NCBI GenBank assembly: GCA_018883065.1 | Contig: VEQT01000011.1 | Span: 1 to 55,905 of the forward strand | Source: Flavobacterium sp. | Lineage (GTDB): Bacteria; Bacteroidota; Bacteroidia; Flavobacteriales; Flavobacteriaceae | Direction of reading: 5' to 3' | DNA: 55,905 bases | Shown here: positions 9,501-17,893 of the stretch, piece by piece | Layout: each line of letters starts with the position of its first letter | How positions within the stretch are numbered: the stretch's first letter is position 1 | Notes under the pieces: model-generated | What the model was told of the DNA's origin: nothing | What the model saw: only the letters and a program-made list of their open reading frames with translations | The model's database searches: none | Made by a program: the position numbers and the translations under genes

Positions 9501-9889
9501 AAATTTACAAAGAACAGCAGCAATTGCGTGAATCGTTGCAGCGCGAATTAGCCAAGAAAGGCCTGGGAGGATCAGGACAAAGTGCTTTAGATCAGATGAA
9601 ACAAATAGAGCGCCAACTTATCAATAAAGGATTTAGCAACGACCTACTGCAAAAGGCATTGAATTTAAAGTATGAGCTTTTAAAATTAGATAAAGCGCTT
9701 CAACAGCAAGGGGAAGAGCAAAAAAGGCAAGCCGAAACCAATAAATCCAATTATTCAAATACAGCCAATCCATTGCCTCCTGCCTTGCAACAATATATTC
9801 AAAGCATCGAGATTTTAAACCGACAAAGCTTACCTTTGCGACCCAATTATTCACAAAAAGTACAGGATTATTTCCGAGCTTATGATTAG
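6512..9889 (+). CDS. DUF4175-family membrane-anchored coiled-coil protein
   Basis: A 1125-residue protein. Two or three membrane segments near residues 24-90 and one near 150-170 are followed by a periplasmic beta-rich region (about 185-490), a very long Lys/Glu/Gln-rich coiled coil (about 490-770), and a Gly/Pro/Lys/Gln low-complexity stretch (about 900-990, GKGQGQG and GEKPGEGK patterns). A final helical region ends in YFRAYD. Large proteins of this layout are common in flavobacteria; the function is unknown. No ATG is available near the expected N terminus, so TTG at 6512 is used. The 3' end overlaps ybeY by 8 bases, so the genes are translationally coupled. Confidence 0.8.
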   Translation: MNSSQLIFQKLEAFTRKYYRNELLRGALLFVGIGLLYFIATVSLEYYLWLNVQGRTILFWVFILFETSLFIRFILFPVFKLIKLQKGINHKQASYIIGQHFSEIDDKLLNFLQLVETSSTQENTELLMASIDQKALRLQPIPFSNAVRFSANKKYIPLALVPLLFCLYFYVSGQDNLLADGLHRVVNYREQFTPPSPFRFEVLNANLQTEQHQDYTLRVRAVGKVIPENATLVLGNETYFMEEEALGVYRYTFVKPAQNTSFFIRANTVYSPEYELKIIQVPAITTLEMQLRYPSYLGKSPERISGTGNGIFPEGTQITWVMQTKSTTRVDWVSNSLKAQFAAKGSQFIYSKTLDQRIRYSISTSNKQIQQHETVQYELDVIKDQFPTISVTKTPDSIQINKPYLIGQIGDDYGLSKLQLVYYPKDSPQQAKSVYLPVQKTTIDRFLYAFPGNLPVVEGNTYEYYFEVFDNDAPHGFKSSKSNVFSSRLSTQTERENQLLQQQNTAITSLEKSLKNQDKQLQAIDKIQQAGKEKDKLEFKDQQKVNDFIQRQKQQDDVMKAFAEKMKENLDQFKADKTDPAKEELEKRLENAQKDLEKNQKLLDELKALNEKIKNEELLEKLEQFKQKSKNQTKNLEQLVELTKKYYVEKKAEQLIDQLEKLAQKQEQLAENDKENQTDKQNQIKEEFDQFQKEMDELQKENSELKAPVDLPKDPEKEKSIEEDMQKASSELQKNLKSKAKPSQKSAAKKMKEMAKKMSQSMEGGEKEQLEEDVKMLRQVLDNLLAFSFAQENLIIQFKGIQRGAPSFTKQLKIQQDLKLQFKHVDDSLFALSLRNPKIAENITAEIGNVQYNIDKSLSSLADAQIAKGVSHQQYTISSANKLADFLSDTLNSMQMSLSGMGQGKPKPGKGQGQGMQLPDIIKKQEALGEKMKGGTKKGQKPGESDNPGKGEKPGEGKQGKTGKEGNSGKDGQPGSSPGSSGENGQDGEGDARAIMEIYKEQQQLRESLQRELAKKGLGGSGQSALDQMKQIERQLINKGFSNDLLQKALNLKYELLKLDKALQQQGEEQKRQAETNKSNYSNTANPLPPALQQYIQSIEILNRQSLPLRPNYSQKVQDYFRAYD

Positions 9890-10301
9890 TTTTAATTACG
9901 AGACAGATTTTGAATTAACCAATGAATCCGCTATAGAAAGCTGGATTGGACGCATAATTGCCTCTGAAAAAAAATCGGAAGGCGAAATAAGTTATGTGTT
10001 TTGCGACGACGAATATTTGCTTGAATTAAACCAGCAGTATCTACAACACGATACCCTTACAGATATTATTAGTTTTGATTATTCTCTTGGTAATGAGTTG
10101 AATGGCGATATCTTTATATCTGTAGAACGGGTTAGAGAGAACGCTGAAATATATAATCAATCATTTGAAAATGAGATGCTTAGAGTTATTTCTCATGGTG
10201 TTTTGCATTATTGTGGATACAAAGACAAATCAGAAGCCGACGAACAATTGATGCGGCAAAAAGAAAATGAAAAAATTGCAATGTTTCACGTGGAACACTA
10301 A
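9882..10301 (+). CDS. ybeY: endoribonuclease YbeY (rRNA maturation)
   Basis: A 139-residue metallo-RNase for 16S rRNA 3' processing and ribosome quality control. The zinc motif is HGVLHYCGYKD (H105, H109); the usual third His is Asp115 here, a variant I recall from Bacteroidetes relatives. The LTDIISFDY segment (residues 59-67) is the other conserved block. The gene starts inside the last codons of the DUF4175 gene. The last residues MFHVEH are encoded by a parS-like 16-mer (10282-10297), so the C-terminal tail may owe its sequence to the DNA site rather than to protein function. Confidence 0.93.
   Translation: MISFNYETDFELTNESAIESWIGRIIASEKKSEGEISYVFCDDEYLLELNQQYLQHDTLTDIISFDYSLGNELNGDIFISVERVRENAEIYNQSFENEMLRVISHGVLHYCGYKDKSEADEQLMRQKENEKIAMFHVEH
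10282..10297. promoter_or_regulatory. parS-like centromere site (ParB binding), site 1
   Basis: TGTTTCACGTGGAACA fits the bacterial parS consensus (TGTTNCACGTGAAACA and its symmetrical variants) at all core positions. It lies in the last codons of ybeY, 18 bases before mnmG. ParB loads at such sites and spreads to organise and segregate the origin region, so the window is probably not far from oriC. Confidence 0.8.
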
Positions 10302-10315
10302 GTAAATAGAAATCT

Positions 10316-12187
10316 ATGTTCAAAGAAGTTTATGATGTAATCGTTGTTGGCGCTGGACATGCGGGCTGTGAAGCTGCTGCTGCTGCTGCCAATATGGGCT
10401 GCTCGACACTTTTAGTGACGATGAATTTACAAAACATTGCACAAATGTCTTGTAATCCCGCCATGGGCGGAATTGCTAAAGGCCAGATTGTTCGCGAAAT
10501 AGATGCTATGGGTGGTTATTCGGGCATTGTTTCTGATAAAACCGCGATACAATTTAAAATGCTCAATAAATCAAAAGGTCCCGCAATGTGGTCTCCACGC
10601 GTACAGAGTGACCGTATGCGGTTTGCAGAAGAATGGCGTTGGATGTTAGAGCAAACACCCAACTTGGATTTTTACCAAGAAATGGCCAACGGTTTGTTAC
10701 TAGAAAATGGTGTGGTAGTCGGAATTACAACAGTCTTGGGTTTAAAAATAAAATCCAAAACAGTTGTGCTCACCAACGGTACATTTTTGAATGGGTTGAT
10801 TCATATTGGTGAAAAGCAATTTGGAGGCGGTAGAGCAGGAGAAAGCGCCTCGTTTGGAATTACAGAAGATTTATTAAAAGCAGGTTTCACTTCGGGCAGA
10901 ATGAAGACGGGTACACCTCCTCGCGTAGATGGACGTTCGCTTGATTATTCTAAAATGAACGAAGAAAAGGGAGATGAGATCCCTGCTAAGTTTTCGTATT
11001 CTCCAATTACTAAACCTTTAACGTATCAAAAGTCTTGTCACATGACTTACACTTCATTAGATGTGCATGATATCTTGCGGGAAGGATTTGATAGATCTCC
11101 CATGTTTAATGGCAGAATTAAAAGTTTAGGTCCGCGCTATTGTCCCTCTATCGAGGATAAAATAAATCGTTTTGCCGATAAAGAACGTCACCAATTGTTT
11201 GTAGAACCCGAAGGCTGGAACACCGTAGAGGTGTATGTAAATGGATTTTCAACTTCATTGCCCGAGGATGTACAATTTAAAGCACTTCGTTCTGTAGCTG
11301 GTTTCGAAAAAGTAAAATTCTTTAGACCCGGTTACGCCATCGAATACGATTATTTTCCCCCAACCCAACTCAAACACACCTTAGAAACTAAATTGGTTAA
11401 AGGTTTGTTTTTTGCTGGGCAAATCAACGGCACAACTGGTTATGAAGAAGCAGCTTCACAAGGATTGATGGCAGGAATTAATGCCGCTTTACAGGTTCAA
11501 GAAAAAGAACCGTTTATTCTTAAAAGAGATGAAGCGTATATTGGGGTGTTGATTGATGATTTAATTACTAAAGGAACCGAAGAACCGTATCGTATGTTTA
11601 CTTCAAGAGCAGAGTACAGAACTTTATTGCGACAAGATAACGCCGATTTTCGACTTACACCTAAATCACACGCACTTGGATTGGCTTCTGAAGATCGTTT
11701 ACGTCGCATGGAATACAAGTTGAATGAATCTGAAAAAATGGTTGCTTTTTACAAAGAGACCAGTATAACTGCAGCTGAAGCCAATGTGCTGTTGGCCAAA
11801 AAAGATTCGGCATTGGTTACGCAATCCGATAAGATGTTTAAGCTTTTTTCTAGACCTCAAATTGATTTGCAGGATATGTTGACACTAGATAAAGTAAAGG
11901 AATATGCAACTACAAATCAGTTGGATGAAGAAGTGTTAGAACAAGCTGAAATACAAGTTAAGTATTCGGGTTATATTGAAAAGGAACGCAACAACGCCGA
12001 TAAACTTACCCGCTTGGAAGATGTTAAAATCCCTGAGTTTTTTGATTATTCAAAAATTAAATCGATGTCAATTGAGGCGAGACAAAAATTAACACAGATA
12101 CGTCCGGTTACCATTTCACAAGCTTCACGTATTAGCGGTGTTTCGCCAAGCGATATTTCAGTCTTGTTAATTTACATGGGAAGATAA
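10316..12187 (+). CDS. mnmG: tRNA uridine 5-carboxymethylaminomethyl modification enzyme MnmG
   Basis: The FAD subunit that works with the GTPase MnmE to modify wobble U34 of tRNAs. The 623-residue protein has the dinucleotide-binding motif VVGAGHAGCEAA near residue 11, the MnmG signature CNPAMGGIAKG near 45-55, and the GTPPR block near 196-200. The C-terminal helical domain ends with the conserved ISQASRISGVSPSDISVLLIYM stretch. In many bacteria mnmG (gidA) lies close to oriC, which agrees with the parS-like sites at both of its ends. Confidence 0.97.
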   Translation: MFKEVYDVIVVGAGHAGCEAAAAAANMGCSTLLVTMNLQNIAQMSCNPAMGGIAKGQIVREIDAMGGYSGIVSDKTAIQFKMLNKSKGPAMWSPRVQSDRMRFAEEWRWMLEQTPNLDFYQEMANGLLLENGVVVGITTVLGLKIKSKTVVLTNGTFLNGLIHIGEKQFGGGRAGESASFGITEDLLKAGFTSGRMKTGTPPRVDGRSLDYSKMNEEKGDEIPAKFSYSPITKPLTYQKSCHMTYTSLDVHDILREGFDRSPMFNGRIKSLGPRYCPSIEDKINRFADKERHQLFVEPEGWNTVEVYVNGFSTSLPEDVQFKALRSVAGFEKVKFFRPGYAIEYDYFPPTQLKHTLETKLVKGLFFAGQINGTTGYEEAASQGLMAGINAALQVQEKEPFILKRDEAYIGVLIDDLITKGTEEPYRMFTSRAEYRTLLRQDNADFRLTPKSHALGLASEDRLRRMEYKLNESEKMVAFYKETSITAAEANVLLAKKDSALVTQSDKMFKLFSRPQIDLQDMLTLDKVKEYATTNQLDEEVLEQAEIQVKYSGYIEKERNNADKLTRLEDVKIPEFFDYSKIKSMSIEARQKLTQIRPVTISQASRISGVSPSDISVLLIYMGR

Positions 12188-12702
12188 TGTTTCACGTGGA
12201 ACGAATCGTAAAAACCACACTATCTAAAGCTATTCTATTTGCTTGTGTGGGTTTGTTTTTGTCTTGTGGCGGAGCGCGCTCAACTGTTCAAATCACAGAT
12301 TATCTTTTGGTTAATAATGGAATTGAGCTTCAAAAAAATATACCTCTCACAGCATTTGTGTTTGAGAACAACCAAAAAAACCCGCCTATAGAAAAGTTTT
12401 TGTCACTCAAATTCAAGAACTCCAATTACTTTGATAAAGAGTTTTGGGTTATCATTCAAGGAAATAAGTGCAAACTAATTGTATATGATGCCGCTGAATT
12501 TGAGAAGTACATAGGAAGCTCAAATTATGCCCAAATCAATCAAGAACCCGAAAACGCCAAATACGGGAATCAGCCAAAATTCATCGCTTTTTCTGTGGTT
12601 TCGTCAACCAACGAAGATTGTCTTTCAGATCAATCTTTATTTCAACAACTTACCCTTAGCTATTTAAAAAAACTCAAAGACGATTATTGCAACAACCAAT
12701 GA
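12187..12702 (+). CDS. hypothetical lipoprotein
   Basis: A 171-residue protein of unknown function. Residues 9-27 form a lipoprotein signal (ILFACVGLFLSC, lipobox Cys near residue 27) followed by GGARS. The mature part is mixed alpha/beta with two further Cys (near 106 and 144-160) and no motif I recognise. The ATG shares its A with the mnmG stop, and the first residues MFHVE are encoded by the second parS-like site, so the start region is constrained by that site. The 3' end overlaps the methyltransferase ATG (ATGA), which indicates one operon. Confidence 0.65.
   Translation: MFHVERIVKTTLSKAILFACVGLFLSCGGARSTVQITDYLLVNNGIELQKNIPLTAFVFENNQKNPPIEKFLSLKFKNSNYFDKEFWVIIQGNKCKLIVYDAAEFEKYIGSSNYAQINQEPENAKYGNQPKFIAFSVVSSTNEDCLSDQSLFQQLTLSYLKKLKDDYCNNQ
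12188..12203. promoter_or_regulatory. parS-like site 2
   Basis: TGTTTCACGTGGAACG is identical to site 1 except for the last base and lies in the same orientation, directly after the mnmG stop. The two sites are 1.9 kb apart and bracket mnmG. Confidence 0.7.
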
Positions 12703-13550
12703 ACACATCTACACAAACACCTTATTTAAGCCAGGTTGAAGATTACACTGTAAGTCATCAAAAATTTGATTTACAATACGACTCTCAGTTCGATCTGTTG
12801 CACACCTTTCCACAACCACCACTGAGTGAATTGGGTAAATATTACGAAAGTGATGATTACATTTCCCACACCGATTCCAAACGCAGCTGGTTTGAAAAGG
12901 CCTACCATATGGTAAAAAAAAGAGCATTGAATCAGAAAGTTCAGTTGCTTGAAAAATACCAACCCAACAAAGGAAATTTACTGGATATGGGTTGCGGTAC
13001 AGGCGATTTTTTACAAGCGGCCCAACAAGCCGGTTGGCAGGTGCAGGGAATAGAACCCAATGAAAAGGCCCAACAAATAGCTGCTTCAAAAGGGGTTACA
13101 CTTATTTCTGGCACTCCAGCTGCGGTTGACCAAACATTTGATGCGATTACTTTGTGGCATGTCTTGGAGCACTTACCCAACTTGGAACTGCAAATTAAAG
13201 AACTTAAAAGAACTCTAAAACCCAACGGAACACTATTCATTGCCGTACCCAATTATAAATCGTTTGATGCCGGGTATTACAAACAATTTTGGGCAGCTTA
13301 TGATGTGCCTCGTCATTTGTGGCATTTTTCTAAAACCAGTATTAATCGATTGGTTGAAAAAGAGGGGATGAAAGTTGTTTCAGTTCGTCCGATGAAATTT
13401 GATTCTTTTTATGTGTCGTTGTTATCAGAAAAATACAAAACCGGAAAAATGAATTACGTTAGCGCTTTTTTCGTGGGATTGTACTCAAACTGGAAAGGAA
13501 GCCAAACCAAAGAGTATTCTTCGCACATTTACGTGATTAAAAACAGTTAA
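12699..13550 (+). CDS. class I SAM-dependent methyltransferase
   Basis: A 283-residue methyltransferase of the Methyltransf_23 type. The SAM-binding motif I is LLDMGCGTGDFL (about residues 93-104), followed by the acidic loop VQGIEPNEKA and the post-I motif LWHVLEHLPN (HVLEH, typical of the ubiquinone/O-methyltransferase-like group). An N-terminal segment with YYESDDYISH is common in related enzymes acting on cell-surface glycolipids or sugars. The substrate is unknown. The ATG at 12699 overlaps the upstream stop, which is preferred over a TTG four codons earlier. Confidence 0.87.
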   Translation: MNTSTQTPYLSQVEDYTVSHQKFDLQYDSQFDLLHTFPQPPLSELGKYYESDDYISHTDSKRSWFEKAYHMVKKRALNQKVQLLEKYQPNKGNLLDMGCGTGDFLQAAQQAGWQVQGIEPNEKAQQIAASKGVTLISGTPAAVDQTFDAITLWHVLEHLPNLELQIKELKRTLKPNGTLFIAVPNYKSFDAGYYKQFWAAYDVPRHLWHFSKTSINRLVEKEGMKVVSVRPMKFDSFYVSLLSEKYKTGKMNYVSAFFVGLYSNWKGSQTKEYSSHIYVIKNS

Positions 13551-13588
13551 AATTGATTTTCACGCACTTTAATTATATATTATCGTTG

Positions 13589-13596
13589 CAAATATA
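13589..13596 (-). promoter_or_regulatory. orphan minus-strand -7 box
   Basis: TATATTTG on the minus strand (followed by CAACG) is a full TAnnTTTG match in the 241-base gap after the methyltransferase gene. No gene lies downstream on that strand; a transcript would run antisense into the methyltransferase 3' end. It could drive a small RNA or be chance in AT-rich DNA. Apart from this and the next box nothing else was recognised in the gap. Confidence 0.25.
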
Positions 13597-13745
13597 AATA
13601 ACATTGTCAAAACTCTAAAAATCGCTTAAATCGCTTTATTTGAAGTCAAATTTAATAGACAAAAACAATTTATTTTAAATCAAGATCAGAAAATCTTATA
13701 GTTTGATTGGGTTAAAAAAACAAACACAAACAAGAGTAAAATAGT

Positions 13746-13753
13746 TACTTTTG
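13746..13753 (+). promoter_or_regulatory. -7 promoter box for the OmpH-like gene
   Basis: TACTTTTG matches TAnnTTTG, 39 bases before the ATG at 13793. No clear -33 element is visible. Confidence 0.55.
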
Positions 13754-13792
13754 AAACCAATCCAATTTTAATTCGTCAAACCAATCCGAAGT

Positions 13793-14365
13793 ATGAAAAA
13801 ATCAATTATTGTAATCGCCCTGGCATTTACTGTTTTTTCTTGTAATCAAACACAAGCCACCAAAGAAGTAAAAACAGCCTATGTTGACACCTCTAAATTA
13901 TTAAAAGACTATACCGAAGCCAAAGACATCGAAGCCAAGTACAAAGCCAAATCAGAAGAGATGGGTCGCGAATTGGAAGCCGAAGTAAACCGATTTAAAT
14001 CGGAGGCAGCAAATTTTCAAAAAAACGCACAAGCCAATGGACAAGCTTGGGCACAACAAAAAGGAGCTGAGTTGCAAAAAAGAGAGCAACAGTTGAGTTA
14101 TGCCCAACAAGCCATTTTAGAACAGCTGCAACAAGAAAGTGGCGTTGAAATGGATTCGTTGGTAAGCAATGTGAAGCAGTTTATCAAAGACTACGGCAAA
14201 GAGAAAGGCTACGACTATATTTATGGTACTGGTGAAGCGGTTTCAATTTTATACGCCAAAGACAAATATGATATTACCAATGAAATTGTAAAAAAACTTA
14301 ACGATAAATACAAAAGTGAGTCGAAAACAGCAGAAAAAAAACCTGCTTCGCCCGAAAAGAAATAA
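13793..14365 (+). CDS. OmpH/Skp-family periplasmic chaperone-like lipoprotein
   Basis: A 190-residue protein with a lipoprotein signal (lipobox Cys in TVFSC, near residue 17). It has the OmpH/Skp pattern: a beta strand TAYVDTSKLL, then a long Lys/Glu/Gln-rich coiled-coil arm (about residues 38-115), and a return to the core with GYDYIYGTGEAVSILYAKDKYDIT. Skp-like proteins hold unfolded outer-membrane proteins in the periplasm; this copy is probably membrane-tethered by its lipid. It has its own -7 box and a hairpin terminator, so it is a single-gene unit. Confidence 0.87.
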   Translation: MKKSIIVIALAFTVFSCNQTQATKEVKTAYVDTSKLLKDYTEAKDIEAKYKAKSEEMGRELEAEVNRFKSEAANFQKNAQANGQAWAQQKGAELQKREQQLSYAQQAILEQLQQESGVEMDSLVSNVKQFIKDYGKEKGYDYIYGTGEAVSILYAKDKYDITNEIVKKLNDKYKSESKTAEKKPASPEKK

Positions 14366-14388
14366 GTTGATCGATTATCCATGTAAAG

Positions 14389-14420
14389 GCCTTCTACAGT
14401 ATATTTGTGGAAGGCTTTTT
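14389..14420 (+). terminator. rho-independent terminator after the OmpH-like gene
   Basis: Arms GCCTTCTACA (14389-14398) and TGTGGAAGGC (14406-14415) pair with one G-U and are followed by five T residues. Confidence 0.8.
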
Positions 14421-14456
14421 TATTCAAGCTTAGTTTAAAATCAATTTATATACGCC

Positions 14457-16736
14457 ATGGAAACCTTATCAACCGAAGCAAATTACGCACTACAATTCAT
14501 CAACCAAACACAACGATCTGTGTTTCTTACCGGAAAAGCCGGAACCGGAAAAACTACATTACTCCATCAAATACGAACATCTACCCACAAAAAAACGGTA
14601 GTGGTTGCGCCCACCGGTATTGCTGCACTCAACGCAAATGGGGTAACCATTCATTCTTTGTTTCAACTCCCTTTTCACGCCTATATCCCCGACCCCAATT
14701 ACAACGCTTTTTCCCATGATTTCCGTTTTGAGACAAAAAAAACCATTGGAAAACAGTTTAGAATGAGCGCCCAAAAAAAAGCGGTTATACGCAACATGGA
14801 GTTGTTGATAATTGACGAAGTAAGTATGTTGCGATCGGATTTATTGGATGCAATTGACTGTACCTTACAAGGTATTCGTAAAAATCATAAGCCATTTGGT
14901 GGAGTTCAGGTTTTGTTTATTGGCGATTTATTGCAATTGCCTCCTGTTGTGAATGACAAAGAATGGGCACACTTAAAAATGTTTTACCAGGGCAAGTTCT
15001 TTTTTCACGCACATGTAATTCAACATAATCCGCCCTTGTATATAGAATTGGCAAAAATATACCGCCAAAGCGACGAGCAATTTATTGGAATTTTAAATAA
15101 CCTTCGCCACAATAAAATTGCTGATAATGATATACAAATTTTAAATCAATATGTTGATAGTCAGTTTACTACACAAAAAAATAAAGGCTATGTAACCCTC
15201 ACAACACACAACCACAAAGCCGACCAAATAAACGCCGAAGCTTTGCTGGAGTTACCCGGAAAAACCCACTCCTATATTCCAGAAATTACAGGAGAATTTC
15301 CCGAAAAATCATATCCGCTTGAGGCCCAATTACAGCTCAAAGTAGGCGCACAAATTATGTTTGTAAAAAATGATGTAGGCCAGGAAAAACAGTATTACAA
15401 TGGCAAAATGGGTCAAATACAATCCCTGTCAACGCATGAAGTAATCGTGTTTTTTCCAGACGAAAATCGTGCCATAACGGTAGAGAAATACGAATGGCAA
15501 AACCTGCGCTATACAGTCGATTCGTTTACAAAAGAAGTGACTGAAGAAGTAATTGGCACCTTTGTGCATTACCCCATAAAATTGGCTTGGGCAATTACCA
15601 TTCACAAAAGCCAAGGGCTCACCTTTGATAAAGCAGCCATTGATGTGTCGCAAGTATTTATGCCGGGCCAAGCCTATGTGGCGCTTTCTCGATTGCGCTC
15701 GTTAGACGGATTGGTGCTTTTGTCTCCCTTGCAAATGAACGGAATTGTAAGCGACCAAGACGTGATGGAGTATGCCAAGCACAGAGCAAATTCGGAGCAA
15801 TTGGCCAACAACTTGGCCCACGAAACAATTGTCTATGTGTGGCAGTACCTAAAAGCTAGTTTTTCGTGGAACTCACTCATTTCTGCTTGGCAACAATTTA
15901 ATCAGGAAAGAGCGCAGCATAAATCAAAAACAAAACCTTTGCAAAATTGGAGCAAAACGCAGCGCGACAAATTGCTTTCCATTCAAGAAGCAGCTACTAA
16001 ATTTGGGCTTCAATTGGATCGTTTGTTGCAAAATCCTTCTCCCGATTGGCCGCTAATTAAAGAAAGAGTAGAAGCTGCCTACGGGTATTTTTTTCCGGTG
16101 CTAGACGAGGTTGAAACCGCCTTGGTAGATGAATTAATTGCTACGCAACAGCGCAAAAAAAGCAAAGCCCTTTTCGATGAATTACAAGCCCTTGAGGAAT
16201 TACAAACCACGGCCATTTTACAGCTGCATAAAGCCAAATTAGTCATACGCACGGTTGCCGATGGAAAAAAACTAGACAAACACAGCTTGCAAGACTCTTT
16301 TATTAGTAGTTATAAGGCCCAAAAAGTAGCCAATCGCCTACAAGAAGCGCAAGATAAAACAGCTAATTTGTTGCCAGATTTACCGGTTAAAAAACGCTAC
16401 ACAACCAAAAACACTACCGAGAAAAAACCAGAAAAAAAATCCAGTACTCTGGAAACTTTTGCGCTTTGGGAGCAAAAGTATTCAGTTGAAGACATTGCAA
16501 AAATACGCCTCTTAACGCCCCAAACAATTGTAGTGCATCTAACCAAACTAATTGAAGAGCAGTTAATTCCTATTGAATCCGTCTTGCCATTAGATCGCAT
16601 AGTACAATTGGCAAAAGCCTTTGATGGGAATGAAACAAATACCCTACAAATGTTAAAAGATCAATTGGGAGATACATTTAGCTGGGATGAATTAAAGCTA
16701 TTCAAAGCGAGTTTATCTGCTAAAAAGACAACTTAA
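14457..16736 (+). CDS. Pif1/RecD-like superfamily 1 DNA helicase with C-terminal HTH domain
   Basis: A 759-residue ATPase. Walker A is GKAGTGKTT (about residues 26-34), followed by VVVAPTGIAALNANGVTIHS (motif Ia) and Walker B LLIIDEVSM (about 116-124). The later helicase motifs FIGDLLQLPP (III) and TIHKSQGLTF with YVALSRLRS (V/VI, about 380-425) place it in the Pif1/RecD2 group, so it is expected to unwind DNA 5'-3'. The C-terminal 300 residues are helical and end in an HTH_40-like domain (WEQKYSVEDIAKIRLLTPQT). Its stop is one base from that of holB on the other strand. Confidence 0.88.
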   Translation: METLSTEANYALQFINQTQRSVFLTGKAGTGKTTLLHQIRTSTHKKTVVVAPTGIAALNANGVTIHSLFQLPFHAYIPDPNYNAFSHDFRFETKKTIGKQFRMSAQKKAVIRNMELLIIDEVSMLRSDLLDAIDCTLQGIRKNHKPFGGVQVLFIGDLLQLPPVVNDKEWAHLKMFYQGKFFFHAHVIQHNPPLYIELAKIYRQSDEQFIGILNNLRHNKIADNDIQILNQYVDSQFTTQKNKGYVTLTTHNHKADQINAEALLELPGKTHSYIPEITGEFPEKSYPLEAQLQLKVGAQIMFVKNDVGQEKQYYNGKMGQIQSLSTHEVIVFFPDENRAITVEKYEWQNLRYTVDSFTKEVTEEVIGTFVHYPIKLAWAITIHKSQGLTFDKAAIDVSQVFMPGQAYVALSRLRSLDGLVLLSPLQMNGIVSDQDVMEYAKHRANSEQLANNLAHETIVYVWQYLKASFSWNSLISAWQQFNQERAQHKSKTKPLQNWSKTQRDKLLSIQEAATKFGLQLDRLLQNPSPDWPLIKERVEAAYGYFFPVLDEVETALVDELIATQQRKKSKALFDELQALEELQTTAILQLHKAKLVIRTVADGKKLDKHSLQDSFISSYKAQKVANRLQEAQDKTANLLPDLPVKKRYTTKNTTEKKPEKKSSTLETFALWEQKYSVEDIAKIRLLTPQTIVVHLTKLIEEQLIPIESVLPLDRIVQLAKAFDGNETNTLQMLKDQLGDTFSWDELKLFKASLSAKKTT

Positions 16737-16737
16737 T

Positions 16738-17889
16738 TTACCCTTTACTGTGGATTAATCGGGTAAGTTTTATTGACAAATCCGTTAATATGACTTTGGC
16801 ATTTCCATTGCGTTCAATGTGGTAACTCGCCTGAGAGAGCTCATGGAAAATTGCCTCTATATTGCTGTGGTTTACAAAAGGCGCAAAGTTTTCTAGTTTA
16901 AAATTTTCAATTTTAGGTTCCAAATAAACCAAAGCCGTAGTTTGATAATTAAGTAAAAGCGCTTGTCGAAACATTTCGATGCAGTAGTTCAAGAATTTTT
17001 TTTGCGCTTCACGTCCTAGCCCCGCAATTTGTTCGCTCCATTGAATTAAATCCTGAATGGCTGCCGCATTTCCTTTTGCTCTAAAGGCCGCGCGAACCCA
17101 ATCCACGAACCATTTTTCAAATAGATCTTCCTCGTTATTTTCTTGCAGTAATTTTAGTGCTTTGTTGTAATTTCCTTGGGCTTGATGCGCCAATTTTTTA
17201 GCCGCTCGTGGCTCGATGTTTTCGCGTTTTACCAAGGCCGATTCAATAACCGATTCAGGCAAAGCATTAAAATGCAACACCTGACAGCGCGAACGAATTG
17301 TTTGTATAATGGATTCTTCGTGATCCGAAACAAGGATAAAAACGGTTTTATCTTCTGGCTCTTCGATTAGTTTTAGTAATTTATTGGACGCTTCTAAATT
17401 CATTTTGTCTGCCATCCAAATAATGGCAATTTTGTAGCCACCTTCGTATGATTTTAACGACAATAATTTTACAATTTCTTGCGCATCGGTTACCCGAATT
17501 TCCCCTTGTTTGTTTTGTACGCCCAAGATTTGGTACCAATCAAATAAACTGCCGTAGGGATTATTACTCACAAATTCGCGCCATTCGGTTATAAAATCAA
17601 TGCTTTTGGGCTTTGATTTTACCTCTTCAGTGGTTACTGTTGGATAAATAAAATGCAAATCGGGATGTGAAACAGTTTCAAATTTCAGGTTGCAAGATGC
17701 ATTGCCCGTGTTGTTTTCTGCACCATGGTTTTGACACAAAATATATTGTGCATAGGCAATTGCAACCGCCAACGTCCCCGAACCTTCGGGTCCAACAAAC
17801 AGTTGCGCGTGCGGAATTCGGCCTATGTCGGCAGTTTTAGTCAAATGACTAATGAGGTGTTCGTGTCCTAAAAGAGAAGAAAAAAGCAT
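16738..17889 (-). CDS. holB: DNA polymerase III subunit delta' (clamp loader)
   Basis: Part of the clamp-loader complex that places the beta sliding clamp on DNA. The 383-residue protein starts LLGHEHLISHLTKTADIGRIPHAQLFVGPEGSGTLAVAIAYAQ, the delta' N terminus with a P-loop-like GPEGSG that lacks the catalytic Lys-Thr. It also has the conserved EASNKLLKLIEEP block and the SRC motif (IIQTIRSRCQVLHF), about residues 168-205. A -7 box ends only 4 bases before the ATG, so the transcript may have little or no leader. Confidence 0.93.
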   Translation of the reverse strand: MLFSSLLGHEHLISHLTKTADIGRIPHAQLFVGPEGSGTLAVAIAYAQYILCQNHGAENNTGNASCNLKFETVSHPDLHFIYPTVTTEEVKSKPKSIDFITEWREFVSNNPYGSLFDWYQILGVQNKQGEIRVTDAQEIVKLLSLKSYEGGYKIAIIWMADKMNLEASNKLLKLIEEPEDKTVFILVSDHEESIIQTIRSRCQVLHFNALPESVIESALVKRENIEPRAAKKLAHQAQGNYNKALKLLQENNEEDLFEKWFVDWVRAAFRAKGNAAAIQDLIQWSEQIAGLGREAQKKFLNYCIEMFRQALLLNYQTTALVYLEPKIENFKLENFAPFVNHSNIEAIFHELSQASYHIERNGNAKVILTDLSIKLTRLIHSKG

Positions 17890-17893
17890 AAAG

